64,000 nucleotides of DNA from UBA9676 sp963741615 (GTDB lineage Bacteria > Actinomycetota > Actinomycetes > Streptosporangiales > Streptosporangiaceae), in contig CAVUIU010000011.1 of NCBI GenBank assembly GCA_963741615.1, positions 52,843 to 116,842 of the forward strand, given 5' to 3'. The notes under the pieces are model-generated. The model had not been told where the DNA came from. It was given only the letters and a program-made list of their open reading frames with translations, and searched no databases. Position 1 is the stretch's first letter, and each line of letters opens with the position of its first letter. Below are positions 16,124 to 25,287 of this stretch, piece after piece. A program made the translations under genes and the position numbers.

Positions 16124-17251
16124 ATGTCATTCACGCATCGCTTCATCCGGGCTTCGGCCGTCACCGCTGGCACCGCTGCACTAGCGGCGTTCGCGGTCGC
16201 GCCCGCGGCCCAAGCATCCGCGCAAGGGGCGTTCATCGGGCAGTTCCACAAGATCAGGACAATCGCCTCGACCGTCCCGCACAACGGCGACGTCAACCCC
16301 TACGGGGTGGCGGTCGTCGGCCACAGCGCCGGCAAGGAGGTCAAGGGTGACGTCCTGGTCAGCAACTTCAACAACGCCAAGAACCTGCAGGGCACCGGGA
16401 CCACGATCGTGCAGGTCTCACCCGGCGGGCGGCAGACCCTGTTCGCGCACATCAGGCGGTCTGCGCTGCCTGGCCGGTGCCCGGGCGGGGTCGGCCTCAC
16501 GACCGCCCTGGGCATCCTGCCGGGAGGCTGGGTCGTGGTGGGCAGCCTGCCGAGCAAGGACGGCACCGGCGCGATGGCCAAGGCCGGGTGCCTGATCTTC
16601 GTCAGCAACACGGGCCGGGTCGCGGAGACCCTGTCGGGGCATGGCATCAACGGCCCCTGGGACATGACGACCCTCAGCGGGGGCTCGTTCGCCGAACTGT
16701 TCGTCAGCAACGTGCTGAACGGGACGGTCGCGGCGAACGGCAGTGTCGTGAACCGGGGCACGGTGGAGCGCCTGGTCCTCAAGCTGCGGGGAAGCAGCCC
16801 GCCTGCGCTCGTCCAGCACACGGTGATCGGCTCCGGGTTCGGTGAGCACACCGACCCGGCGGCGATGGTGGTCGGGCCGACCGGTCTCGGCCTCGACTCG
16901 CATGGCACGCTCTTCGTGGCCGACAGCGTCGGGAACGGGATCACGGCGATCCCGAACGCGCCCGCCCGCAGCGGCAGCGCGGGCACCGGCCGTATGGTCA
17001 CGTCCGGGGGGTCCCTGAACACGCCGCTCGGCCTGACCGTCGCCCCGAACGGCGACGTGCTGACGGTCAACGCCGGGGACGGCCTGCTGGTCGAGACCAC
17101 GCCGGCCGGCACGCAGGTGGCCCACCGGTTCCTGGACAAGTCGGGCAGCCCGGCTGGTTCGGGTGCCCTGTTCGGCCTGGCGCTGGCACCGGGCGCCAGA
17201 GGTATCTACTACGTGGACGACGCCGTGAATACGCTGCGCCTGTTCCACTGA
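16124..17251 (+). CDS. Secreted beta-propeller-like (NHL/SMP-30-type) protein
   Basis: A 375-residue exported protein with a clear Sec signal peptide (basic start, then AGTAALAAFAVAPAAQASAQG, probable cleavage after QASA). The mature part repeats short strands such as NPYGVAVVGH, GPTGLGLDSHGTLFVADS and TPLGLTVAPNGDVLTVNA, the look of NHL/SMP-30-type propeller blades. No catalytic site is recognised. GAAGGGAG stands ahead of ATG 16124. It is followed at once by hairpins that end the transcript. Function unknown; binding or lactonase-like activity is conceivable. Confidence 0.82.
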   Translation: MSFTHRFIRASAVTAGTAALAAFAVAPAAQASAQGAFIGQFHKIRTIASTVPHNGDVNPYGVAVVGHSAGKEVKGDVLVSNFNNAKNLQGTGTTIVQVSPGGRQTLFAHIRRSALPGRCPGGVGLTTALGILPGGWVVVGSLPSKDGTGAMAKAGCLIFVSNTGRVAETLSGHGINGPWDMTTLSGGSFAELFVSNVLNGTVAANGSVVNRGTVERLVLKLRGSSPPALVQHTVIGSGFGEHTDPAAMVVGPTGLGLDSHGTLFVADSVGNGITAIPNAPARSGSAGTGRMVTSGGSLNTPLGLTVAPNGDVLTVNAGDGLLVETTPAGTQVAHRFLDKSGSPAGSGALFGLALAPGARGIYYVDDAVNTLRLFH

Positions 17252-17270
17252 AACCCGGCCGCCCGGGTTT
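17251..17270 (+). terminator. Hairpin overlapping the stop codon
   Basis: AAACCCGG-CCGC-CCGGGTTT is a perfect 8-bp stem with a 4-nt loop. It begins at the last base of the stop codon of the propeller-like gene. The T run is short, but position and symmetry support a terminator or mRNA 3' end. Confidence 0.6.
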
Positions 17271-17311
17271 CCGCCCCCAGGGGCGGGGACCTGGGCCCGG
17301 GGATCGGCCAA

Positions 17312-17343
17312 GCCCGGCCGGCGCGACACGCCGGCCGGGCTTT
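17312..17343 (+). terminator. Strong 12-bp stem terminator
   Basis: GCCCGGCCGGCG, loop CGACA, CGCCGGCCGGGC, then TTT. The 12-bp perfect GC stem with a short T tail is the usual form of an intrinsic-type terminator in high-GC actinobacteria. It isolates the propeller-like gene from the ATPase gene that starts 20 bp later. Confidence 0.75.
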
Positions 17344-17362
17344 CTACCTGAATCTACGGATC

Positions 17363-18574
17363 GTGCTAGAACCGGCCATAGGCTCCGATGCTGTGGACCC
17401 GGTGAGGAATCCGTACGCCCCCGGCGCGGGACAGCGACCGCCCGAGCTGGCCGGGCGGGACCGTGAGCTCGGCCAGTTCGAGGTCGTACTGGAACGGATC
17501 GCCCGCGGCCGTCCCGAACGCAGCATGGTGCTGACCGGCCTGCGCGGCGTGGGCAAGACCGTGCTGCTGAACTCCTTCCGGTCCATGGCGCTGCAGCGGC
17601 TGTGGGGGACCGGCAAGATCGAGGCGCGGCCGGACCAGTCGATCCGCAGGCCGGTCGCGGGCGCGCTGCATATGGCGGTGCGCGAGCTGGCGCCGCGGCA
17701 CCGGGCACCGGACCGGATCGAGGAGTTCCTCGGCGTGCTCAAGTCCTTCGCGGCCCGCGACCCGAGGGCGCCCAAGGGCACGTTCACCCCGCATCTCGGC
17801 ATCGACGTGCCAGCCGTCCGGGGCCGTGCCGACTCCGGTGACCTGGAGATCGACCTGACCGAACTGCTCGCCGACGCCGCGTCGGTCGCCACTGACCTTG
17901 GTGTGGGCATCGCCCTTTTCGTCGATGAGATGCAGGACATCCCGGCCGCGGACGTGTCGGCGCTGTGCGCCGCCACCCACGAGCTGTCGCAGACCGGCGG
18001 GCCGCTGATCGTGGTCGGGGCCGGCCTGCCGCACCTGCCGTCGGTGCTTTCGGCGAGCAAGAGCTACTCGGAACGGTTGTTCAGGTACGTGCCGATCGAC
18101 CGGCTGGACCGCGCCGCTGCCGACCAGGCCCTGCTCGCGCCCGCCCGGCGGGAGGGGGCCGATTTCGAGCCCGCCGCGCTGGACGCGCTGTTCGAGGCGG
18201 CCGATGGTTACCCCTACTTCGTGCAGGCGTACGGCAAGGTGACCTGGGACGTCGCGGCGGCAAGCCCGGTGACCGCTGGCGATGTCAAGGTGGCGAGCCC
18301 ACAGGCAGAAGGCGAGCTGGCGGTCGGTTTCTTCGGCAGCCGTTACGAGCGTGCCACCCCGGCCGAGCGTGAGTACATGCGGGCCATGGCGATGCTCGGG
18401 GACGACCCGGTGCAGACGTCCTCGGTGGCCGACGAGCTTGGCCGCAAGCCCTCCAGCGTCTCCCCGGCCCGGGATGGGCTGATCAAGAAGGGGCTCATCT
18501 ACAGTTCCGAGCGGGGCCTGATCGCCTTCACGGTCCCGCATTTCGGCCGGTTCCTGCGTGCCCAGCCCGCCTAG
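17363..18574 (+). CDS. AAA/STAND-type ATPase with C-terminal winged helix
   Basis: A 403-residue ATPase. Walker A is LTGLRGVGKTVLL (about 58), Walker B is GIALFVDEMQDI (about 190), and a sensor-1-like stretch LIVVGAGLPHLPSV follows. The C-terminal third holds helices ending in SSVADELGRKPSSVSPARDGLIKKGLIY, which reads as a winged helix. The overall layout is Orc1/Cdc6-like, as in archaeal-type ATPases of actinobacteria. The GTG at 17363 has no clear ribosome site, so the start may lie slightly downstream (GTG 17402 or nearby). No neighbouring gene suggests a role; DNA binding is probable. Confidence 0.75.
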   Translation: MLEPAIGSDAVDPVRNPYAPGAGQRPPELAGRDRELGQFEVVLERIARGRPERSMVLTGLRGVGKTVLLNSFRSMALQRLWGTGKIEARPDQSIRRPVAGALHMAVRELAPRHRAPDRIEEFLGVLKSFAARDPRAPKGTFTPHLGIDVPAVRGRADSGDLEIDLTELLADAASVATDLGVGIALFVDEMQDIPAADVSALCAATHELSQTGGPLIVVGAGLPHLPSVLSASKSYSERLFRYVPIDRLDRAAADQALLAPARREGADFEPAALDALFEAADGYPYFVQAYGKVTWDVAAASPVTAGDVKVASPQAEGELAVGFFGSRYERATPAEREYMRAMAMLGDDPVQTSSVADELGRKPSSVSPARDGLIKKGLIYSSERGLIAFTVPHFGRFLRAQPA

Positions 18575-18640
18575 AGTGCCCGGCCGCGGTGCGCGGGTCT
18601 GGCGGAGTATGGCGGTTTCTACCGCTGATATTAGAGACTC

Positions 18641-18958
18641 TTAGAAAGCCGCAGAACGGAGTGCTTCCGCCGCCTCGTCATCCTTGCCGCGCGCCTGCCG
18701 CGGCAGGGCTGGCATGTCCGGCCCGGCCAGGGCGAAACGGATCGCCGGGCGGTGCTGCTTGACTCCGACGGCGAAGACCAGCGCGGTGCCCGGCTCGCCG
18801 CGGGCCGGGTAGGCCACGTACCACCAGCACAGTTCCCGCCACATGTCGGCCGGCGCCTCGCCGCTGACCAGCCCGGACTGCCGGCGTGAGATCTGGTCGG
18901 CGGCCCCGGCCCCGGCGCAGCGGAGGCAGCACGCGAACTCGCTGCCGCGATCCTGCAT
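18641..18958 (-). CDS. Small conserved-looking hypothetical protein
   Basis: 105 residues, no signal peptide or TM segment. An N-terminal CCLRCAGAGAADQ could bind metal through clustered cysteines. The middle is Trp-rich (MWRELCWWYVAYPARG). GGGGAGGG precedes the ATG at a normal distance, which supports a real gene. No family was recognised. Confidence 0.5.
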   Translation of the reverse strand: MQDRGSEFACCLRCAGAGAADQISRRQSGLVSGEAPADMWRELCWWYVAYPARGEPGTALVFAVGVKQHRPAIRFALAGPDMPALPRQARGKDDEAAEALRSAAF

Positions 18959-19338
18959 CCGGCCCTCCCCGGGCGTCAGCCGCCCAATTCACTAGACAAT
19001 GCGCAGCCAAATGGGCGGCGTCAGGCGGTTTGGGCTTTTCTGCCGTGTCAGGTCACACATTTACCGCATGGAAGATAGGTGTCGGCCAGTGGATTTCACC
19101 GCGGCATGTGGGCCGCTTTTCCCGAATATCTACTATGGGCCTTCGTAAAAGGTGGCCTGCCCGCCCGGGACGGGGACAGCGGCGGCTGTTATGGCAGCCG
19201 CGCGCACAGAGCCGGTGGTGGTGCCCCCGGCGGCCACAGCCGGAAATGCGGCACTTGCCGGGCAAAGCCGCAGGCAGGCGGCCCAATGTGACGCGTGGTG
19301 ACTGTGGCCTGGGTGGTGCAGGTGGGTACGGTTACCCT
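18959..19338. other. Intergenic region with a long-range inverted repeat
   Basis: About 380 bp with no convincing gene. GCCGCCCA at 18979-18986 pairs with TGGGCGGC at 19012-19019 around a 25-nt loop that contains CTAGAC. This may regulate the minus-strand gene at 18958 or the sigma remnant. The right part should carry the sigma gene promoter, possibly leaderless, because GGTTACCCT ends right at its GTG. Confidence 0.4.
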
Positions 19339-19874
19339 GTGAGCGTCGGGGGCGATCACGTGGTGGCTGGGGCGCACGGGACGATGGTCGGGCCCGGTGC
19401 GCACGAACCTGCGCCCCCCCAGCACCGGGTCGATGACCTGGGATTCCGTGACTACGTGACCACCCGCAGCCGCTCGCTGCTGCGCATGGCCTACCTTCTC
19501 ACCCGCAACCTGGCCGACGCGGAGGACCTCGTCCAGTCGGCCCTGGCCAGCACCTACCAGGCATGGGACCGCATCCAGGACCAGGCAGCGCTGGACGGGT
19601 ACGTCCGCCGGGCCATGGTGAACACGCATATCTCGGCGTGGCGGCGGCGCCGGCTGGAGGAGTACCCCACCGACGTGCTCCCCGACCAGGCGGTCGGCGA
19701 CCACGCGAGCGACAGCCCCACCGGATGCGGGTGGCTGTGGTGCTGCGCTACTACGCGGACATGAGCGAGGCCGAGATCGCCCAGTTCCTGGGGGTGAGCC
19801 AGGGAACCGTCAAGAGCACCGTCTCCCGGGCCGTGGCGAAGTTGCGGATCGATGCTGAACTGCTCGAAGGATGA
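19339..19874 (+). pseudogene. ECF sigma factor (SigE-like), frameshifted
   Basis: The frame from GTG 19339 encodes sigma region 2 (TRSRSLLRMAYLLTRNLADAEDLVQSALASTYQAW) and then runs into a stop at 19764 after HASDSPTGC. Region 4 (RVAVVLRYYADMSEAEIAQF, then GVSQGTVKSTVSRAVAKLR) continues in another frame to 19874. The expected linker, about ten residues of an ALWAALxxLPxR type, is missing at about 19715-19725, so a small deletion that is not a multiple of three broke the gene. A sequencing error cannot be excluded, but the missing residues make a real deletion more likely. No anti-sigma gene follows. Confidence 0.75.
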
Positions 19875-19965
19875 CGATTCGGCCCGGTCGTGACACCATC
19901 CCAGCCAGGACGTTGATGCGCACCTGAGCGGGAAGGCCGGTGCGCTGGCCCTCAGGGAGGTGGCC

Positions 19966-21609
19966 GTGCGCAGCACGATGATGGATGTGCCGCTGACCGT
20001 GACCGGGATCATGCGGCACGGGACTGGTCTTTTCGGCGGCCGTGAGGTCGTGACATGCACCGAGGACGGGGCACGGCGCCAGACCTACGCGGAGACGGGG
20101 GCACGGGCGGCCAGGCTGGCCAACGCGCTCCGCGCGCTGGGCGTGGACGCCGACCAGCGCGTGGCGACCCTGCTCTGGAACAACGCCGAGCACCTGGAGG
20201 CCTACCTCGGGGTCCCCTCGATGGGGGCGGTTCTGCACACGCTCAACATCCGGCTCGACCCGGGCCAGCTCGCCTACATCGCCAACCACGCCGCTGACGA
20301 CGTCATCATCTGCGAGGACACGCTGGTGCCGCTGCTGGCTGCGGTATTGCCGCAGACCGGGACGGTCCGGCACATCATGGTGACCGGGCCCGGCGGCGGG
20401 GCGGCAGCCGGCCACGCGGAGAAGCTGGCGCACCCCGGTGTGCAGGTCCACTCCTACGAGGACCTGCTGGCCGCCGCGGCGGACACCTTCGACTGGCCGG
20501 ACCTCGACGAGCGTTCGGCCGCCGCCATGTGCTACACCAGCGGCACCACCGGGATGCCCAAGGGCGTCGTGTACAGCCACCGGTCCTCCTACCTCCACTC
20601 GATGGGGGTCTGCATGGGCAATTCGCTGGGAGTCTCGGAGCTGGACCGGTTGCTCCCCGTCGTGCCCATGTTCCACGCCAACGCGTGGGGGCTCCCCTAT
20701 GCGGCGATCATGTCCGGCGCCGACCTGGTGATGCCCGACCGTTTCCTGCAGCCGGAGCCGCTGGCACGGTTCATTGCGGCAGAACGGCCAACCGTGGCCG
20801 GGGCCGTGCCGACGATCTGGAACGCGCTGCTGCAGCATGTCCGTGAGCACGGCGGGGAGCTCTCGTCGCTGCGGATGGTCGCCTGTGGCGGGTCGGCGGT
20901 GCCGCGGTCGCTGATGGAGGCGTTCGAGAAGGAACTCGGCGTGCTCATCGTGCAGGCATGGGGGATGACGGAGACCTCGCCCATCGGCAGCGTGGCGCAC
21001 CCGCCCGCCGGCACGCCGGCCGAGGATGCCTGGCGCTACCGCGACACCCAGGGCAGGCTGGTCTGCACCGTGGAGGCCCGCCTTGTCGGGGACCAAGGTG
21101 TGGTGCTGCCCCACGACGGGACCGCGGTCGGCGAGGTGGAGGTGCGTGGCCCCTGGGTGACCGGGTCGTACTACAAGGACGACGACCCGGCCAAGTTCCA
21201 CGACGGCTGGCTGCGGACAGGCGATGTGGGCACCATCGACCCGCTGGGCTTCGTGACCCTGACCGACCGGGCCAAGGACGTGATCAAGTCCGGTGGCGAG
21301 TGGATCTCCTCGATGGAGCTGGAGAACGCCATCATGGCGCACCCGGACGTGACCGAGGCGGCGGTGATCGGGGTCCCGGACGAGAAGTGGGGCGAGCGCC
21401 CGCTGGCCACCGTGGTGGTCCGGGCCGGCTCGAAGGTGACCGCCGCGGACCTGCGCACCTTCCTGGCCGACCGGGTGCCGCGCTGGCAGGTGCCCGAGCG
21501 GTGGTCGTTCATCTCCGAGGTGCCCAAGACCAGCGTGGGCAAGTTCGCCAAGACCAAGATCCGCGACGCGTATGCCCAGGGCGACTACAAGGTGATCGAG
21601 CCCGACTGA
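19966..21609 (+). CDS. Long-chain fatty-acid-CoA ligase / AMP-binding enzyme
   Basis: About 547 residues of the adenylate-forming superfamily. The P-loop motif is YTSGTTGMPKGVVYSHRS (about 188). Others are AWGMTETSP (about 330), GWLRTGDVG (about 415) and the C-terminal KTSVGKFAKTKIR with the catalytic Lys. It activates a carboxylic acid with ATP and transfers it to CoA; the medium/long-chain subgroup is likely from the MFHANAWGLPY segment. GTG 19966 stands after AGGGAGGT; GTG 19960 and ATG 19978 are alternatives. It is cytosolic and apparently monocistronic, ending shortly before a tRNA. Confidence 0.92.
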   Translation: MRSTMMDVPLTVTGIMRHGTGLFGGREVVTCTEDGARRQTYAETGARAARLANALRALGVDADQRVATLLWNNAEHLEAYLGVPSMGAVLHTLNIRLDPGQLAYIANHAADDVIICEDTLVPLLAAVLPQTGTVRHIMVTGPGGGAAAGHAEKLAHPGVQVHSYEDLLAAAADTFDWPDLDERSAAAMCYTSGTTGMPKGVVYSHRSSYLHSMGVCMGNSLGVSELDRLLPVVPMFHANAWGLPYAAIMSGADLVMPDRFLQPEPLARFIAAERPTVAGAVPTIWNALLQHVREHGGELSSLRMVACGGSAVPRSLMEAFEKELGVLIVQAWGMTETSPIGSVAHPPAGTPAEDAWRYRDTQGRLVCTVEARLVGDQGVVLPHDGTAVGEVEVRGPWVTGSYYKDDDPAKFHDGWLRTGDVGTIDPLGFVTLTDRAKDVIKSGGEWISSMELENAIMAHPDVTEAAVIGVPDEKWGERPLATVVVRAGSKVTAADLRTFLADRVPRWQVPERWSFISEVPKTSVGKFAKTKIRDAYAQGDYKVIEPD

Positions 21610-21691
21610 GGCAGGACCGCGGCGAAGCGGCATTGTGCTTTGCGGCGCTGTCGGCGTCACCGGTACGCTGGGGCCGACCGCCCGGTCGCCG

Positions 21692-21780
21692 GGAGGCTTC
21701 GCCTAGTCCGGTCTATGGCGCCGCACTGCTAATGCGGTTAGGGTTCGCGCCCTTCCGGGGTTCAAATCCCCGAGCCTCCG
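21692..21780 (+). tRNA. tRNA-Ser (anticodon GCU)
   Basis: An 89-nt class II tRNA. Acceptor arms GGAGGCT and AGCCTCC pair, with discriminator G. The anticodon stem-loop CCGCA-CTGCTAA-TGCGG gives anticodon GCT. The variable arm is TTAGGGTTCGCGCCCTTC and the T arm CGGGG-TTCAAAT-CCCCG. CCA is not encoded. Confidence 0.96.
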
Positions 21781-21786
21781 CAGCTG

Positions 21787-21822
21787 ACCTGGGAGTCTGT
21801 GCCGATGCGCAGGCTCCCAGGT
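21787..21822 (+). terminator. Hairpin after tRNA-Ser(GCU)
   Basis: ACCTGGGAG (21787-21795) is the reverse complement of CTCCCAGGT (21814-21822), a 9-bp perfect stem with an 18-nt loop starting seven bases after the tRNA. Its position suits transcription termination or 3' processing. The T tract is weak. Confidence 0.6.
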
Positions 21823-22076
21823 TGTGTCAGCGCTCATTTTCGTCTCCTGCTGGCCCATTGCGCGTAGTGGGCCAGGGCCCCGGCAAAGTCGCCTTGGCAT
21901 TTCATGATCGTCCGGACGGATCGGCCGGTTATCGTGGCTCTCGCCGGTGACCCGTAGCGCATGGGGCTCGGCGGCCAGGAACTGGCGATGACTTCGGGCC
22001 CGGCGGATCGTGTTGACTGGGGCGGGCACGCGGCAACGGTCCCGGTCGCGGTGAGGCAATGTGTCAGGAGGTCAGC

Positions 22077-22721
22077 GTGTCGCAGGTGCGGGTGCACAAC
22101 TTCTCAGTGTCGCTGGATGGGTTCGGCACCGGCGAGGGGCAAGGCCTGGACGCTCCGTTCGGGCACGCGGGAACCCGGCTGCACGAGTGGTTTTTCCCGA
22201 CCCGGACGTTCTGCGCCATGCAAGGCCAGCCCGGCGGCAGCACCGGCATCGACGACGCCTTCGCCAGTGCCTGGGGACCGGGCATCGGCGCCGAGATCAT
22301 GGGCCGGGGCAAGTTCGGCCCCCACCACGGCCCGTGGCCGGATCACGAGTGGAACGGCTGGTGGGGAGACAACCCGCCGTTCCACACCCCGGTCTTTGTT
22401 CTCACCCACCATCTGCGGCCCCCGGTGCAGATGAACGGCGGCACCACGTTTCACTTCCTCGACGCCAGCGCCGCCCAGGCGCTTGAGCAGGCGCGCCGGG
22501 CCGCCGCTGGCCGCGACATCCGCATCGGCGGCGGCCCGTCTACTATCCGCGAGTTCCTGGCCGCCGGCCTGATCGACTACCTGCACATCGTGGTGGTGCC
22601 CATCGTGCTGGGCCGCGGGGAGCGGCTCTGGGATGGGCTGGAGGCGCTCGAAGACCGCTTCCGGATTGAGGCCGTGACCAGCCCCAGCGGGGTCACCCAC
22701 GTCACCTTCAGCCGACGGTAA
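22077..22721 (+). CDS. Dihydrofolate reductase-fold protein (RibD C-terminal type)
   Basis: 214 residues of the DHFR/RibD-C superfamily. It begins VRVHNFSVSLDGFGTGEGQG, as in YyaP/YwjB-like proteins, and ends with IRIGGGPSTIREFLAAGLIDYLH and VLGRGERLWDG, the usual NADPH-binding and substrate-loop segments. The family contains stand-alone reductases of unknown substrate, so trimethoprim-type DHFR activity should not be assumed. GTG 22077 follows AGGAGGT. The central insertion (GKFGPHHGPWPDHEWNGWW) is Trp/His-rich. Confidence 0.85.
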   Translation: MSQVRVHNFSVSLDGFGTGEGQGLDAPFGHAGTRLHEWFFPTRTFCAMQGQPGGSTGIDDAFASAWGPGIGAEIMGRGKFGPHHGPWPDHEWNGWWGDNPPFHTPVFVLTHHLRPPVQMNGGTTFHFLDASAAQALEQARRAAAGRDIRIGGGPSTIREFLAAGLIDYLHIVVVPIVLGRGERLWDGLEALEDRFRIEAVTSPSGVTHVTFSRR

Positions 22722-22857
22722 CAGGCGGCAGCACGGCGGGACAGGCTAGGCGGCAACGCCGTTCAGCACTTCATGATCGTTTGGAGTGGGCGGCCGGGCT
22801 GGCGGTCCGTGCTGAGCGGTAACGTTCCCGGAACGGTCCGTCTGTACGGTAACTGGT

Positions 22858-24078
22858 GTGCGCACGATCGTGAAGCCCAGGGTGGCCCAGGTGGCCGCGG
22901 TCGTGCTCGGCGTGCTCGTGCTCGCCCAGTGCGCCGGCACCGTCGTGCTCGACTCGGTCCTGCACACCGCCGGCACCGGCGGCCCGGTCGTCGAGGCCCT
23001 GTCCATTGGGGCCGCGGCGATACCGGCGGCCACGGTGAGCACCTTGCTCGCGGTCCGCCGCCCGGGCAATCCCATCGGCTGGCTGATGTTCGTCATCTTG
23101 ATCATCGGGGCCAGTCCCAGCAATGAGTACGACATCTGGGTGTTCCGGATGCACCACGGCTCGGAGCTGCTCGGCCGGGTGTCGCTGGCCGTGCAGGAAG
23201 CGTGGCCGCTGTTGCTGGTGGCCGTCGCGGTGCTGCTATGGGTGTTTCCCGACGGGAAGCTCCCCGGCGGCCGGTGGCGGCGGCCGTCCGTCGTGCTGCT
23301 CATCGTCGGCCTGGCTCTCGCCGGCCTGTGTACATTGCCCGGGATCGCGGCCGCGGCCCGTCCCGTGGTCCGCGTGGCGCCCGACGGAAATGCGGCTGGC
23401 TCATCGGCCGGGGTGTTCGTGGTCCTGTACATCGCGGTCATCGCGCTGTCCCTGATCGCGTGGCTGACCTGGCTGGTCATCCAGATCCCCAGCTACCGTC
23501 ACGCCGACGGGGAGCGGCGCCAGCAGCTCAAGTGGCTGTACAGCGGGGGCGGCGTCACCCTGGTCGCGTTCATCCTCGGGATATTCGTCGTCCCGCTGGC
23601 CACCGGTCAGTCAGCCGGGTCCGGCACGCACCCGCTGAGGCAAGCCTTCCTGGTCGTCGCGTTCGGCGCGCTGCCGGTCTGCCTGGGCGTGGCCGTGCTG
23701 AAGTACCGGCTGTACGAGCTGGACCGGATCATCAGCCGGGTCGTCTCCTACACGCTGGTCACGGGTCTGCTGGTCGGCGTTTACGCGGGATTGGTCCTAC
23801 TGTTAACGCGGGTGCTGTCGGCGTCCTCGCCGGTGGCGGTGGCGGCCTCCACGCTGGCGGCAGCGGCATTGTTCACCCCGCTGCGGCGGAGGGTGCAGCG
23901 GGCGGTGGACCGGCGGTTCAACCGGGCCAGATACGACGCGGACAAGACCGTAGCCGCCTTCGCCGCCCGCCTGCAGGACGCCGTGGACCTGGACTCGGTC
24001 CAAGACGACCTGACCAATGTCGTGCACCAGGCCCTGGAGCCCGCCCACCTCTCGGTGTGGACCAGCCAGTACAACTGA
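22858..24078 (+). CDS. Polytopic membrane protein resembling sensor-kinase membrane modules
   Basis: 406 residues, about nine hydrophobic segments, then a cytoplasmic tail. The first half and the segment VLKYRLYELDRIISRVVSYTLVTGLLVGVYAG, followed by VDRRFNRARYDADKTVAAFAARLQDAVDL, are typical of the membrane module in front of actinobacterial histidine kinases or phosphatases. Here the protein stops before any kinase domain, right after a helix that would lead into a GAF domain. It may be a natural short sensor or a truncated one. The start is GTG 22858. Confidence 0.7.
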   Translation: MRTIVKPRVAQVAAVVLGVLVLAQCAGTVVLDSVLHTAGTGGPVVEALSIGAAAIPAATVSTLLAVRRPGNPIGWLMFVILIIGASPSNEYDIWVFRMHHGSELLGRVSLAVQEAWPLLLVAVAVLLWVFPDGKLPGGRWRRPSVVLLIVGLALAGLCTLPGIAAAARPVVRVAPDGNAAGSSAGVFVVLYIAVIALSLIAWLTWLVIQIPSYRHADGERRQQLKWLYSGGGVTLVAFILGIFVVPLATGQSAGSGTHPLRQAFLVVAFGALPVCLGVAVLKYRLYELDRIISRVVSYTLVTGLLVGVYAGLVLLLTRVLSASSPVAVAASTLAAAALFTPLRRRVQRAVDRRFNRARYDADKTVAAFAARLQDAVDLDSVQDDLTNVVHQALEPAHLSVWTSQYN

Positions 24079-24089
24079 AGCCAGGACAC

Positions 24090-24584
24090 TCAGGTCACGG
24101 CCCTCCCTGGGCGCTCGGCGTCATGCGGGCCGAAATGCGGGAACAGGCGGTGCAGGTGGTAGTCAACGACAGCCTGGGCCTGCCCGGCTGAGGACTGGCC
24201 GGCGAGGACGCTCGTGCCCAGGCCCGCGGACACGGCCAGCAGGCTGACAGCTTCCAGGTCCGGGTCCAGGTGGGCGGGCATGTCGCCGGCGGCCTGGGCA
24301 ACCCGCAACTGGGCGGCCACCACGTCGATCACGACGTTTGAGTTCCGGACCAGGGGACTGATCGCCAGCGCCGGGTCGGTCAGCGAAAGCGCCAGGTAGG
24401 CCGTGTAGACGAGGGTGAAGGTGCGCCTTTCGTCGTCGGCCGGCAGCGCCTCGGTCAGGATGGCGGCAAGGGCATCGCGCGGGCTGGCCGGGCCTTGCGC
24501 CGGCCTGGCCCGCAGCCATGGCGGCTTCAACCGGATCGATGAACTGAACGGCCGGATCGCCGCCTTCATCAAAGCCCAGGCCAC
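24090..24584 (-). pseudogene. TetR-family regulator remnant, C-terminal domain only
   Basis: From about 24470 down to the TGA at 24090 the translation matches a TetR C-terminal ligand domain (EALPADDERRTFTLVYTAY, DVVAAQLRVAQAAGD, VDYHLHRLF). The preceding ~40 residues do not form an HTH, and no other frame upstream supplies one. The DNA-binding half has been lost, so this is probably a decaying gene rather than a working regulator. Confidence 0.65.
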
Positions 24585-24644
24585 CGACGGGCAGGCGGCT
24601 CAACCGACACGGTCACCGACAACCAAACGGCAGGACCGATATCT

Positions 24645-25094
24645 TCACCGAACCCCCGGGTCCGGAGCCTGGCCACTGCGGGCTTGAGCCTGATCGCTCA
24701 CCGCCGCCTCAAAGGCATCGAGGGCCTGCTTGTACTGACGCTTCTTGGCCTCCGGATAGATCTGGACGAACACCACCACGACGACACCGGTCCACAGTGC
24801 CCAGCCGAGCGCGTAGAGCAGGTCGGCCAGCAGCAGCAGGGGCTCCGTCGTCGCCGAGGTCTTGAGCAGGAACCCGCCGACATGAGCGGCCAGGCCCACC
24901 ACGAAGCCGATCCCGAGGCTCCAGTACAAGATCCGCTGCCCGAAAGCCGACCGCCGCACCAGCGTCAGGTTCTCACCCACCCAGGTGAGTAGCGCGTCAC
25001 GTTCCAACCCCTCCAGACCAGGGACGTCCTGTCTGTGAGCGCGCTCGTCAGTGAACGGGCGTGGAGCCCCCTTCGCTCCCGGTTCTCCGGTCAT
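24645..25094 (-). CDS. Small membrane protein with two to three TM segments
   Basis: 149 residues. A charged N-terminal region is followed by TM segments ILYWSLGIGFVVGLAAHVGGFLL and LLLLADLLYALGWALWTGVVVVVFVQI, and a charged C-terminal helix (EAKKRQYKQALDAFEAAV). AGGAGG lies seven bases before ATG 25094, so the gene is well supported. The family was not recognised; residues GENLTLVRRSAFGQRIL before TM1 look amphipathic. Confidence 0.65.
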   Translation of the reverse strand: MTGEPGAKGAPRPFTDERAHRQDVPGLEGLERDALLTWVGENLTLVRRSAFGQRILYWSLGIGFVVGLAAHVGGFLLKTSATTEPLLLLADLLYALGWALWTGVVVVVFVQIYPEAKKRQYKQALDAFEAAVSDQAQARSGQAPDPGVR

Positions 25095-25257
25095 GGTCGA
25101 ACCTCCTCACAGCCAGTTCTGCGCCGCGCCGAACCCTGGTCGCATGGTCAGACGTAGGTTACTTGTCGTGGTGAAAGATCACGAAAGATCGAGGCCGGTC
25201 CCGCCTGACGACCCAGGTCGCCATTCGGCTTGACCGGACGCCAGGGCACGGGTTGCA

Positions 25258-25287
25258 TTGCATCGCCGCACGATGTTCACTCTAAAT
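25258..25287 (+). promoter_or_regulatory. Possible sigma-70-type promoter
   Basis: TTGCAT (25258-25263), 17-18 bases, then TCTAAAT (25281-25287). This is a fair housekeeping promoter about 90 bp before the secreted protein gene at 25376. Two GAAAGATC direct repeats lie about 80 bp further upstream. Confidence 0.35.

Noticed and set aside
21780..22076. Integrated element at tRNA-Ser(GCU)
   Set aside because: No repeat of the tRNA 3' end, no integrase and no arm-type sequence were found downstream.
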